Origin: Paenibacillus donghaensis
Lineage (GTDB): Bacteria > Bacillota > Bacilli > Paenibacillales > Paenibacillaceae
Direction of reading: 5' to 3'
Length of the DNA stretch: 64,000 nucleotides
Assembly (NCBI RefSeq): GCF_002192415.1
Contig: NZ_CP021780.1
Coordinates: 4,650,001 to 4,714,000 of the forward strand
The notes under the pieces were generated by a model. It was not told the origin of the DNA. It was given only the letters and a program-made list of their open reading frames with translations, and did not search any database. Numbering within the stretch: the first letter of the stretch is position 1; each line of letters starts with the position of its first letter. A program made the position numbers and the translations under genes. Shown in pieces: positions 19,273-29,028 of the stretch.

Positions 19273-20736
19273 CTATTCTACTTTAATTGCATCAAAGAAT
19301 TTCTCTTGCACGGCTTTTGCTGCAGCATCCAATTGAGTCTTGGAATCTGTTCCTTTCTTGGAGAACAGTTCCTGAATGACATTGGACATTGTTCCATAGT
19401 AGTCCTGTGTGCTGAATTGCGCTTCCGGTTTGGCATCCAGCAGAGCCATAATGCCCGGGCTGTATTGGTAGACGTTGTCGTACTTGTCATAAACAGCTGT
19501 AGTCTTCTTGCCATACTCTGAATCAGCGGAGTAATAGTCCAGAAGCGGCGGTATGAAGTATTTGCCGTCCGCTTTGCGTTGCTTCAGCACGGCGTCCAGG
19601 GACTCCAGGTATTTATCGGAGAAATAATCGAATGTAATATAGCGGAATGCCATTTCCTGCTCGTCTTTTGTAGCATTCGGATTGATGACAAGGTAATCGC
19701 CGCCGAGAACGCCGGTATGCTTGCCGCCTTTTTCCATAGCTGGCATTGGATAGGTAAGCACATCCTCCGGTTTCAATGCGCCTTGGTTCAGCGCTTGTTC
19801 AATTACACCATCGGAGCCAGCCATAACCATAGCTGTACGACCTTGCTGGAACGCCCCTACAGCATCTCCCCAGCCTAGTGCCCAGTCCTGAGGAACCGCA
19901 TTGGCTTCCCATCTAAGTTTCTTGTAGAAGTCCAGCGCCTTCACGCCAGCATCGGAGTTGAAGGTTGCGACTACTTTGCCGCCTTCCACCTTCTGAATAT
20001 CTCCGCCTGCTTCGAACAGGAAGTTGGTCCAGTTCCAGCCTGCTTCTGTGCCTTTACCCATGGGAGCAATACCGGAAATCCCTTTTTTGGTATCCGTTAC
20101 CCCTTTGGCGGTATTCAGCATGTCTTCCCAGGTCCAATCCATTGGAGGAATGGCAACCCCTTTTTCATCAAGCATTTTCTTATTGATCATGGTTGCGGTA
20201 ACATAACCTTTTTGTGTAACACCAAATACTTTGCCGTCAATAATGAACTGATTCTGCAGCACTGGATTGATTTGATCCTTGAATTCATATTTGTTCCACA
20301 GATCGGTTATGTCGGCAACCCAGCCTCTCTCCACCAGGAACTTGGCTTCCGTAGCATAGGTGTTGAAGAAGGTTGGTGCTTCGTTCGCAGCCATCTTCAC
20401 TCCTATCTCGCTCAAGTTGTACTGCCAGTCGTCTTTTACGATTTCCACATTCGGATATTCTGCTTGGAATCGTTTGATCTTGATATCTTCCTGCGCTCTC
20501 ATTTCGGTCAAGTCCGGCGTAGGATAGTGGATTTTGATGGTTACTTTTCTCTGTGTGATATCATCAGCCGGCGCATTCGTGGCACTGCCTGTGTTATCTG
20601 TAGTGGCAGCCGTCGCTTCCGGTGAAGCATTCCCTCCCTTGTTCCCTTGTGCGTTGTTGTTATTGTTGCCGCCACAAGCGGATAACAACGAACCGGCCAC
20701 AAGGAGACATGCTAATACGCTGGAAAATTTACGCAT
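19273..20736 (-). CDS. Sugar ABC transporter substrate-binding lipoprotein (second importer)
   Basis: About 487 residues, solute-binding family 1. The signal peptide ends LLSAC (lipidated Cys at residue 21), followed by an Asn-rich tether. Family features include NEAPTFFNTYATEAKFLVERGW, FGVTQKGYVTATMINKKML and QQGRTAMVMAGSDGVIE. The start at 20736 has GGGGAG 6 bp upstream; a TTG six codons earlier lies inside that ribosome binding site. It is the last gene of its cluster, after the two permeases. The neighbouring GH65 phosphorylases make an alpha-glucoside a reasonable substrate guess. Confidence 0.92.
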   Translation of the reverse strand: MRKFSSVLACLLVAGSLLSACGGNNNNNAQGNKGGNASPEATAATTDNTGSATNAPADDITQRKVTIKIHYPTPDLTEMRAQEDIKIKRFQAEYPNVEIVKDDWQYNLSEIGVKMAANEAPTFFNTYATEAKFLVERGWVADITDLWNKYEFKDQINPVLQNQFIIDGKVFGVTQKGYVTATMINKKMLDEKGVAIPPMDWTWEDMLNTAKGVTDTKKGISGIAPMGKGTEAGWNWTNFLFEAGGDIQKVEGGKVVATFNSDAGVKALDFYKKLRWEANAVPQDWALGWGDAVGAFQQGRTAMVMAGSDGVIEQALNQGALKPEDVLTYPMPAMEKGGKHTGVLGGDYLVINPNATKDEQEMAFRYITFDYFSDKYLESLDAVLKQRKADGKYFIPPLLDYYSADSEYGKKTTAVYDKYDNVYQYSPGIMALLDAKPEAQFSTQDYYGTMSNVIQELFSKKGTDSKTQLDAAAKAVQEKFFDAIKVE

Positions 20737-20867
20737 TGAAACTCCCCTTTTCAATTCATAATGATCTTACAACTTCATCATAGAAGAGTAATCCTTTACA
20801 AACGAGGTGCATTTATATTACTTTCATGTGCAGGTTTACGATCCGTGATTAAATCTCTCAGCTGCCG

Positions 20868-21740
20868 TTATCCCTTGACCGCCGACAAAGCTACACCGCG
20901 CATGATAAATTTCTGAAAAATCAAGAAGACTACAATCGGCGGCAGCGACACAATAAAGAGAATGGCAAATTTAACGTTGGCATTGAGTGCCTTCACATTA
21001 ATAACGTACTTATAGATGGCTGTCGCCAGCGTATACTTCTCGTCGCTATGCATAACCAGTGATGGCCAATACCAGTCATTCCATGCCGTGGAGAAGATAA
21101 AGATCGCCAGTGTAGCAAAGATTGGAATGGACAAGGGGACGGCAATCGAGAAAAAGCTACGCGGCTCCGAGGCTCCGTCAATTCGTGCAGCTTCAAAAAT
21201 CTCAGGGTGCAGCCCGTCAAAGAAATTCTTCAGCAGCAGGAAGTAAAAGGTGTTGGCACCCGCAGGCAGCCAGAAGGCCGCGTACTGATTAAGCAGGCCG
21301 AGCTGCTTCAGATTGACGAAATTCGGAACCATATAACTGGTAGCCGGAATAAACAACGTCATCAGGAAGAAGAAATAGAACGCTTTTCTATAAGGCACAT
21401 TCATCCGGGAAATACTGAAGGCCGACATTCCCAGTACGACCAGCGTTATCAGCATATTCCCCACAAAAATATAAAGCGTATTTCTGAGATACATGGGCAG
21501 ATCGATATAATTCATCGCAGCCTTAAGGTTGTCGAAGTGCCATTCCTGCGGGAAAAAATGCGGCGGAAACGTGTTGACCTCCTGATTGGATTTCAGCCCG
21601 TTGAACATCATCATCAATATGGGATAGAGCATGGTGTACACCATGATTAGGATGACTAGCACCATCAGCCCGTAAACGATCCGGTTGCTTGTTTTCTTCA
21701 AATCATGTTCGGAGAGAATTCCTCTATCTGCACTCTTCAT
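20868..21740 (-). CDS. Carbohydrate ABC transporter permease, MalG type (second importer)
   Basis: A 290-residue CUT1-family membrane protein with six predicted helices. The EAA loop FEAARIDGASEPRSFFSIAVPLSIP is at about residues 180-204 and the C-terminus ends RGVALSAVKG. It is separated from the MalF-type gene by a single base, so the two are surely co-translated. As in the first importer, no ATPase is encoded nearby. Confidence 0.93.
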   Translation of the reverse strand: MKSADRGILSEHDLKKTSNRIVYGLMVLVILIMVYTMLYPILMMMFNGLKSNQEVNTFPPHFFPQEWHFDNLKAAMNYIDLPMYLRNTLYIFVGNMLITLVVLGMSAFSISRMNVPYRKAFYFFFLMTLFIPATSYMVPNFVNLKQLGLLNQYAAFWLPAGANTFYFLLLKNFFDGLHPEIFEAARIDGASEPRSFFSIAVPLSIPIFATLAIFIFSTAWNDWYWPSLVMHSDEKYTLATAIYKYVINVKALNANVKFAILFIVSLPPIVVFLIFQKFIMRGVALSAVKG

Positions 21741-21741
21741 G

Positions 21742-22665
21742 TTAGTTGTCCTCCTTGTTAAGCTTGAACTGTAAAATGCCCAAACCGCCCAGGACGATAA
21801 ACATCAGCATGCCAAGCGCAGTAGCTGTTCCATAATCGAGTCTTGTAAATGCATATTTCACCATAAGCAGCGCATAGGTCAGCGTAGTATTGTTAGGACC
21901 GCCGTCTAGAAGCGCCATTTGTGATTGATAGCCTTGTGAGGTGCCTATCACCTGGAGAATCAGCATCAGGATGATCAGATTACGCAGCGAAGGCAGTGTA
22001 ATGTGGCGGATACGCGCCCAAACACCCGCTCCGTCGATTTCAGCCGCTTCATACCAGTCGCGCGGAATACTGAGCACAGCCGCCAGATATATCAGCATCC
22101 CCGAGCCGAACTGCTGCCAGGTCTCCATGAATACGAGCGAGATCATCGACCACTTGATATCCGTCAGGAAGGACACCTGAGTCAACCCCAGCGAACCTAT
22201 CACTGCATTGATCGGGCCTACCGGATCATACAGCCATCTCCACAAGCCATATAGAACCACACCGGGCACAACAAACGGCAGATAAGCCGCTACGCGCACA
22301 AACCCTCCGAATCTGCGCAGCTCTGAGATCATAATGGCAAAAGCAATCGGCACCCAGAATCCGATGACCAGACACAGCACCATGTAATACAGGGTGTTCT
22401 TCACCGCTGTCCATACATCCGGATCCGTGAGTGCTCTGGCATAGTTATCCAGACCGACAAAGGTATTTCCTTTGACAAAGTCAACGTGATAGAAGCTGTA
22501 CATCATTCCTTTAAAAATAGGAACCCACATAAACATGACAAAAATAATGATGGCAGGCACCAGGAACATATATCCCCAGAAGTTTTTTTTCCAGCGGTTT
22601 TGTTTGTACGGTTTAGTCTCCTTCTGCACCGGCAGGGTTTCATTTAGACTAGCAGTTTGGTTCAT
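21742..22665 (-). CDS. Carbohydrate ABC transporter permease, MalF type (second importer)
   Basis: A 307-residue membrane subunit. A basic cytoplasmic N-terminus (about 1-28) precedes the first helix FWGYMFLVPAIIIFVMFMWVP. The EAA loop YEAAEIDGAGVWARIRHITLPSLRN is at about residues 203-227. It should heterodimerise with the 20868-21740 product. Confidence 0.93.
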   Translation of the reverse strand: MNQTASLNETLPVQKETKPYKQNRWKKNFWGYMFLVPAIIIFVMFMWVPIFKGMMYSFYHVDFVKGNTFVGLDNYARALTDPDVWTAVKNTLYYMVLCLVIGFWVPIAFAIMISELRRFGGFVRVAAYLPFVVPGVVLYGLWRWLYDPVGPINAVIGSLGLTQVSFLTDIKWSMISLVFMETWQQFGSGMLIYLAAVLSIPRDWYEAAEIDGAGVWARIRHITLPSLRNLIILMLILQVIGTSQGYQSQMALLDGGPNNTTLTYALLMVKYAFTRLDYGTATALGMLMFIVLGGLGILQFKLNKEDN

Positions 22666-22782
22666 CAGGCTCCCTCATTCCTTTGGTCTTCAGCATTTAT
22701 GGCAATATACTTCCTACCTTAAATTGTAGAAAATGAGGGTGGCATTGAACATGTCTAAATCTACCGAGAGTAGTGAGTGTTC

Positions 22783-24110
22783 TTACTTCTTCAATTCGCT
22801 CGGGCTGATCCCATAATACTTTTTGAAAATCTTGCTGAAATGCTCCGGGGATTCATAGCCCACCCGTTCCGCAATTTCGTAACGCCGGAGGTCCGTATTC
22901 AGAATCATCTCCCTGCTATCCTCCATCCGCAGCTTAATGACGTATTCCCACAGGTTGTAACCTGTATTTTTCTTGAACAGATAGCTTAAATAATTGGGGC
23001 TGACATGATTTTTCCGGGCTACTTCGTGAATGGTCAGCCCTTTCTGCGCGTAATTCGCTTCTATATAATCCTTCGCTTTCTGCACAATCAGATTGCTTCT
23101 CGTATGCAGTTCCTCCGGCGACGGGTCTGCGGCATAGTTGTTCCAATTGAAATCCCCGTAGTAGAACACATAATGGTCATTATGCTCCTTGTTCCAGTGA
23201 ATGGCCTTGGAGGCCTGACGGTTCAATACATCCATGAAGGAAATTCCTTTGAGAATCTGGCTGATCCCGATGACAGCATGCAAATGCAGAAATTTATGAA
23301 TGTTAAAGTGAAGGCTACGTCCCATTACATCCAGCCGGTTGATCTGGCCTGCGGAGGTTTCCTCATAGTTCTTCTCATTCCACTGAAGAATCAGTGTGAT
23401 TTCTTCGTCAGGGGAATAAAAAGCAATCGAGCTCCACTCCTGATCCAGCAGCTCCTTGGCAATGTTCAGGGCCCCATACCGCAGCAGGCTAAGGTCCTGT
23501 TCTGTATATTTGTCGCCTTGCCCCTCATCCGAATGGGTAATCTTGATCTTAATCACGGAGAAATAAGGCCCCTGCAGCTTCAGGTCATCCAGTTTCTGCA
23601 TACGGCTGCCATCAGCGAGCACCCCGCCCGGTTTCACCATCAGCTCATTGAGCAGTTCGCTGTATTCCGGGAGCGGTTCCTCCAGGCGGAAGCTATCCCC
23701 TATGCCGGCCATAAAGGTGGCCAGCTCCGGGGAGGGTTTATCCATCTTGAGCAGCACATTGCGCACCGAATCCAGAAACTGCTCACTGTGCAGCGGCTTG
23801 ATTAAATAATCCTTGGCACCCAGCCTGACAGCCATTTGGGCATATTGAAAGGTCTCATGGGCGGAATTACAATGGTCTGCACCCATGGCTTGGTTAGCTT
23901 GGCATGCTGCATCAGCTCGATGCCGCTCATCGCACCCATCTGGATATCGGTAACCAGCAAATCGATTTCCTCCATCCGGATGCAGTCCAGAGCTTCATAA
24001 CCGCTGTGGGCTGTATAGATATGATCAATGTCCAGCCCGGAGGAAGATAGCAGGCTGCTGAGTCCTTTGCAAATCAAAGGTTCGTCGTCCACAATAATAA
24101 TGTTGAACAT
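22783..24110 (-). pseudogene. AraC-type response regulator, interrupted by a single-base frameshift
   Basis: Two overlapping frames together form one YesN-like regulator of about 442 residues. The first (24110 to about 23866) gives MFNIIIVDDEPLICKGL and the Asp site LLVTDIQMGAMSGIEL up to QTIVI. The second continues as SAHETFQYAQMAVRLGAKDYLIKP and then the C-terminal AraC helix-turn-helix (TIHEVARKNHVSPNYLSYLFK, YESPEHFSKIFKKYYGISPSELKK). One T is missing in the ATTCC near 23865-23868; adding it gives TIVISAHE and one open frame of 1329 nt. The partner kinase is intact, so a sequencing error is as likely as true inactivation. As written, the receiver and DNA-binding domains are separated. Confidence 0.88.
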
Positions 24111-24127
24111 ATCCGCGCTCTCCTTTT

Positions 24128-25921
24128 TTACTCTGAATTTCCCGATCTCGGGAGTTTAACCGTCACCCTAGTACCGCCTTCCTTGCGGGGGGCATAAGCA
24201 ATGCCGAATTCCGGTCCGAAATGCAGATGAATCCGCTGGTTAATATTACGGATCCCATAGCCGCTGGCGGGATTCGGGCTATCATCGTTCAGGACATGTG
24301 CTATCGCTTCATAATCCACCGACTTATAACCGTTATCCTCGATGGAAATGAGAACTGACTCCCCCAGTGCTATGGCGCTGATGATGATTTCGCCGTCCTC
24401 GCCCATATTTTTGACACCGTGAATAATAGCATTCTCTATTAAAGGCTGCAGGGTAATCTTGGGAATTAAATTGCTTTTGGTCTCTGACGCAATGTTCCAC
24501 ACAATGCTGAAGACATAATCATAACGGTGCTGCTGCAGCTTGATATAGGCGGTTGCATGCTCCAGCTCCTCCTCCAGCGTAATCAGCTCACGCCCCCGGC
24601 TAAGGCTGATCTTCATCAGCTTGGACAGCTCCTTGATCATTTCAGCGGATTCCAGGTTGCCTTCCAGCGAGCTTTTCCAATAGATGCTCTCCAGCGTGTT
24701 GTATAGTAAATGGGGGTTAATCTGCTGGTACAGCAGCTGCAGCTGTGATTCCTTCTGTTTCAGCTCCATCTGGTACTTATATATAATCAGTCCGTTCAAC
24801 CGGCGGGCCATATCATACGTGGAATCTATGAGTACACTGACCTCATCGTTGCTGCCCCTGCGCGGCGTCTCCGGCACCCGGTTGCCCGGCTCATATTTGC
24901 GGACGAAGAAGGCCAGCTTCTGTAGCGGTGTCATTAATGACCGCCAGAAATACGTTATAATAATAAGCCCGAAAAGGGCATAGGCAATCGTTATGTATTG
25001 GATAACCCGCTTCATTTCGTTCTGCTGCTGGAGCAGCGCTCTTACCGGGACTTTATAGACCAGCTTCTGACCGAGCGAATGGTTGTTGTTCACCACATAA
25101 ATGAAATCTGCAGTAATAAAATCCTCGATCCCCTCCGGATCTCCGGCCACGGAATCGTTAGGCAGATCAATCACTTCACCCATTGTATCCGTTGTGGAGG
25201 CAAGCACACGGTTATTGCGATCCGTCAAATAAATCTCCCCGTCCGGCAGCGAAATGGATTTGAGCGACTCCCCGATTTTGGATTCCATCTTAGTAACGAC
25301 CAGCACACCGATGGAATTAGCTCCCCTGTATATATTATTGACCGCCCTTACATAGGTAAGTGTCTTCGAATCCTCGGCCTGTGGACTCAGTTTGTCCGTA
25401 AACATGAGGTAACCGCGGCCTTTCTGCCTTACCGCTTCCTGGAACCAATACGGTTCCTCCCCTGTGGTGAAAAAATAGACGCTCGCCTTCTTCACCTGCG
25501 GGAAATTAGGTGCAAAAAAATAATTATCCTCCGGATCATAAATATAAAGGGAGTAATAGATTCCCTCCCCATGCTCGGCACCCTGGGAATAGCTGACCAG
25601 CAGCTTCTCAATCTGTTCGTACCTCTGCACCCGATCCATGATAGGATCAGTGCCAGTCATATTAATTTGCTGAATAAGCGCGTTCTGGATAATCGTTGTA
25701 GTGATTTTGCTGACGGTATCCATATCTCGATTAATAATCGTGAAATTCTGCTTATTCAGTTCTACATAGGCATTGGTAACATGGCGTTTGAGGATGGCCT
25801 CGGCCTTCATATTGCCGTAGCTGTTCAGAATCAGAATGGGGGAAATCATTATCAGGAACAGCAGGATAAGCTGCTGCTTGACATTCAGCCTAACAATCGG
25901 CTTGATAAGCGCAGACCACAT
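24128..25921 (-). CDS. Sensor histidine kinase, YesM family (second importer)
   Basis: A 597-residue membrane kinase. Helix 1 is at about residues 17-35 (QLILLFLIMISPILILNSYG), an extracytoplasmic sensor at about 36-300, helix 2 at about 303-325 (YITIAYALFGLIIITYFWRSL), then a HAMP-like segment. The phospho-acceptor His is in QQINPHLLYNTLES near residue 403. The ATPase N box is LQPLIENAIIHGVKN; the G1 box IEDNGYKS lacks the usual second Gly, but GYGIRNINQRI is present. It lies 17 bp before the frameshifted regulator gene. Confidence 0.92.
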   Translation of the reverse strand: MWSALIKPIVRLNVKQQLILLFLIMISPILILNSYGNMKAEAILKRHVTNAYVELNKQNFTIINRDMDTVSKITTTIIQNALIQQINMTGTDPIMDRVQRYEQIEKLLVSYSQGAEHGEGIYYSLYIYDPEDNYFFAPNFPQVKKASVYFFTTGEEPYWFQEAVRQKGRGYLMFTDKLSPQAEDSKTLTYVRAVNNIYRGANSIGVLVVTKMESKIGESLKSISLPDGEIYLTDRNNRVLASTTDTMGEVIDLPNDSVAGDPEGIEDFITADFIYVVNNNHSLGQKLVYKVPVRALLQQQNEMKRVIQYITIAYALFGLIIITYFWRSLMTPLQKLAFFVRKYEPGNRVPETPRRGSNDEVSVLIDSTYDMARRLNGLIIYKYQMELKQKESQLQLLYQQINPHLLYNTLESIYWKSSLEGNLESAEMIKELSKLMKISLSRGRELITLEEELEHATAYIKLQQHRYDYVFSIVWNIASETKSNLIPKITLQPLIENAIIHGVKNMGEDGEIIISAIALGESVLISIEDNGYKSVDYEAIAHVLNDDSPNPASGYGIRNINQRIHLHFGPEFGIAYAPRKEGGTRVTVKLPRSGNSE

Positions 25922-26029
25922 CTATACACACCTCCAGCTTCAATAATATATCAGAAGGAAAACGGCTAACCTATGTTTATTTTAAAGTTTATTATGGTTA
26001 TTTGTATGTATTTTGTGGTTGCTGCACAC

Positions 26030-26066
26030 CAAAAAGTGCGTACAACGGAGTCGAAGTACGCACTGG
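26030..26066 (-). terminator. Terminator of the GH65/pgmB operon
   Basis: Stem AGTGCGTAC / GTACGCACT followed by TTTTTGG, 16 bp after the pgmB stop codon. It separates the catabolic operon from the kinase/regulator/importer genes, which then need their own promoter in 25922-26030. Confidence 0.8.
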
Positions 26067-26081
26067 AGGTCCATTTATTTA

Positions 26082-26711
26082 TTACAGCACATGCAAACCC
26101 GGAATCACGAGATCCGCTTCCTTCAGAACCTCGCGGCTGCCTATGCCGACTACCTTCATTCCAGCAGCTTGGCCTGCCTGCACTCCCGCTTCCGCATCCT
26201 CGAATACGATGCATTCCTCCGGCAGCAGCTGCAGCTCGCGGCATGCAATCAGGAATACCTCGGGGTCGGGCTTGGCAAGCGCTACCTTGTTGCCGTCAAC
26301 AACCGCATCAAACAGCTCGGTAATGTTCAGTTTGTTCAGAATAAATTCCGCGTTCTTACTGGCTGAACCGAGCGCAATACCTACTCCACGTGCTCGGAGT
26401 CCAGTTAGGTAGGCCTTGACGCCCGGGAGCAGCTCCGACTCATCAAGCCGGGAAATGTACTCCACATACAGACGGTTCTTGTTGTCTGCCATAACCACCT
26501 TCTCCGCTTCCGGGAATTCCAGCCCGCCAATCTCCAGCAGGATATCGAGCGATCTCATCCGGCTCACGCCTTTGAGACGTTCGTTGTGCTCCTCTGTAAA
26601 TTTGAAGCCAAGCTCATCCGCCAGCTTCGCCCAGGCCAGATAATGGTATTTGGCAGTATCGACGATGACGCCGTCCAGATCAAAGATGGCGCCTTTCATA
26701 TTTTGCAGCAT
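26082..26711 (-). CDS. pgmB: Beta-phosphoglucomutase
   Basis: A 209-residue HAD-superfamily enzyme converting beta-glucose 1-phosphate to glucose 6-phosphate. The nucleophile and acid-base Asp are in FDLDGVIVDTAKYHY (residues about 10-24), the substrate loop in ERLKGVSRMRSLDILLEIGG, the conserved Ser/Lys motifs in GVGIALGSASKNAEFILNKL, and the metal-binding acidic residues in ECIVFEDAEAGVQAG. It directly follows the GH65 phosphorylase genes, which release beta-glucose 1-phosphate. The start could be residue 5, since MKGAIFDLDG is also a good N-terminus. Confidence 0.95.
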   Translation of the reverse strand: MLQNMKGAIFDLDGVIVDTAKYHYLAWAKLADELGFKFTEEHNERLKGVSRMRSLDILLEIGGLEFPEAEKVVMADNKNRLYVEYISRLDESELLPGVKAYLTGLRARGVGIALGSASKNAEFILNKLNITELFDAVVDGNKVALAKPDPEVFLIACRELQLLPEECIVFEDAEAGVQAGQAAGMKVVGIGSREVLKEADLVIPGLHVL

Positions 26712-26746
26712 GGATTGATTTCCTCTCTGATTATATATTTATGGCT

Positions 26747-29028
26747 TCATATCAAGGCTGTCGTCAAGGCCAGCCGGAGCACACCGCCCGGAGGACATGC
26801 TTCTTCCTCTCTGTCTTGCACAGTGAAGAGCACAGGGCTGCTGTTGGCGGCAGCCGCACTGACAGTAACCTCATCCCGGCTAATCCGCAGCCTGAAGGTT
26901 TCACCCCGCAGGACAATCGGAAGTTCAACCGCCTGCCAGTGCTGCGGCAGCGACGGATTGATCCGAACGGTGGCCCCGTCGACATTCACGCCCGCGAAGC
27001 CAAGCACCGCGGCCATCCATGCCCCGCCGTTCGCCGCAGGATGTGTGCCGCCGATATAAAGTCGCCTACATACTGCTTCGACTCCCCGGTCAGATCCACA
27101 GTGGCCGTGCGCATGAAATAGGGATATCCCCAATCCGGCGAGCCTATATCTGCAGCAACCAGTGCGTAAATGCACGGGCTGAGACTGGAACCGTGCTCGG
27201 TGCGCGGCTCGTAAAATTCCCAGTTCGCCTGCTTCACTTCCTTCGTGAAGGAATGCTTGAACAGGTTCAGCATAAGCACTACGTCCGCCTGCTTCAGAAT
27301 GGTTGTCGTTGTAGCCAGTCCGTTGCCGCCGCCCCAATATTCTTGCTTATTTAACACGCGGGATTTCAAATCGGCCAGCGCAACCTCTTCCAGGCTGAAA
27401 TAACGGTCAAACTGCTCGATAATGAGACTATCCGGATCAGGCTGCGGAACATATAAATGCTCCAGCATGACCTTAACTTCTGTGAGGAAAGGTCCGCCGC
27501 TGAATTGTTCAGACAGTTCTTGATATAGCGAAGGGTGTTTCTGTCGCAGCAGTTCGGCTGTACGAAGGGCAATATCCAAGGTCTCCTTGATTAGCGCATT
27601 GGTGAACGCATTATTATTTACGCGCTCATGATATTCATCCGGACCCGTAACATCCAGGATTTCATAACGTTGTTTGACCGGATTGTAGTAGGCGTAAGAG
27701 TAGAAGAAACGGGCGCACTCCCAGATGACTTCGGCCCCTCCGTCCGCAAGCAGACTGTCATCACCGGTAAACTGCACATATTGCCAGATTCCGTGCACAA
27801 CGTCTGCGCTGATATGCACCTGCTTGTCGCGGAAATACGTCCGCATCGGACGTCCGGTAAACACATCATTAACATTGAACAAGGTACAGGCGTCATCGCC
27901 GGTATCCTGGCTCTCCCAGGCATAGAATGCCCCAAGGAAGCCATATTCTGCTGCCTTGCGGCGCGCTCCGTTCAGGGTATGAATCCGGTACATCATCAGA
28001 TTGCGGGCAACCCTTGGATCACTGTGGAGGAAAAAAGGAAGCATGAACATCTCTGTATCCCAGAACACGGCACCCTTATATACTTGACCTGATAATCCCC
28101 TGGCAGGGATGGACACCTTCTCCGACTCGGATGGCGCGATGATCAGCAACTGATAGATGCTGTATCTCAAGGCAAATTGGGCGGCATCGTCACCTTCAAT
28201 CACCACGTCGCTGCGTGACCATCTCTCCTCCCACAGCTGACGGTGAGTCTCCAGCAGTCCGGCGTAGCCGAGCTGTTCTGCAGCTCTGGCTGCCATTTCC
28301 GCCTCTGCCTCCGGTTCGCTGACGTCATGCCCCGTATATACGGCAGCATATTTAAACCACTCATATGTCTTACCCGCAAGGGCGTCAAAAGAAATCCGGC
28401 GCATGGTGCCCGGCGTATCCATTTGCTGCTCACCAAAGCTGAATACTGCTGTCTCCGCTACAGCTACCGTGATTCCCAATTCACCGGTAATAGCGGATGA
28501 AACCAGCACATTCTGCTTCAGTTGTTCCAGCCGGCTGAAAAGATGCGGACCGTTGATATCCCACACCTCTCCATCAATTCCGGTATCAATAACCACCCGG
28601 CAGTCCTGTGTGCAACGGACCGTAAAGCGGCCGGCCAGAAGGTGCAGGTTATCCGCACTTGCAAAACGCTCTGCCGTGAAGGTTAATGTCTCCCCTTCAG
28701 AGATGCTGTACACAGTCTCACGCTTATGGATCGCGCTGCGGATATCAAGCTCCTGGATGTGGGCCAAAAGCTCCGCATCCAGAACATCAAGCGGCTGGCC
28801 GTTGCAGGTCAGCCGGGTAAACAGCCCGTTCGGGGCATTTACCGGCTCTCTCCATTGATCTCCCGCTTTGTCGTATAGCCCGGCTAGTGTGACTGCGACA
28901 AGCTGTTCCTTGCCGAACTCCTCCAGCGTACCGCGGTATCCCAAATAACCGTTGCCAATCATGTATTTATTCCCGTTAGCCGTTACTAGTGAGGAATCGA
29001 AATGCCCTTCTTGGACTGTCCAGTTCAA
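26747..29028 (-). pseudogene. GH65 disaccharide phosphorylase, interrupted by a single-base frameshift
   Basis: A family 65 alpha-glucoside phosphorylase (kojibiose/nigerose/maltose type) in two frames. The main frame (29028 to about 27060) contains the N-terminal beta-sandwich and the catalytic barrel with the general-acid Glu in DVTGPDEYHERVNNNAF near residue 462. It loses frame at ESKQYVGDF. The second frame resumes as LYIGGTHPAANGGAWMAAVLGFAGV and supplies the C-terminal domain to 26747. One base is missing at about 27058-27061; with it the gene is 760 residues, normal for the family. It overlaps the upstream GH65 gene by 4 bp. It may be functional if the gap is a sequencing error. Inverting phosphorolysis would yield beta-glucose 1-phosphate for PgmB. 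Confidence 0.88.

Noticed and set aside
23802..23886. Programmed ribosomal frameshift in the AraC-type regulator
   Set aside because: No slippery heptamer, internal Shine-Dalgarno or downstream structure was evident at the frame change; a one-base deletion explains it better.
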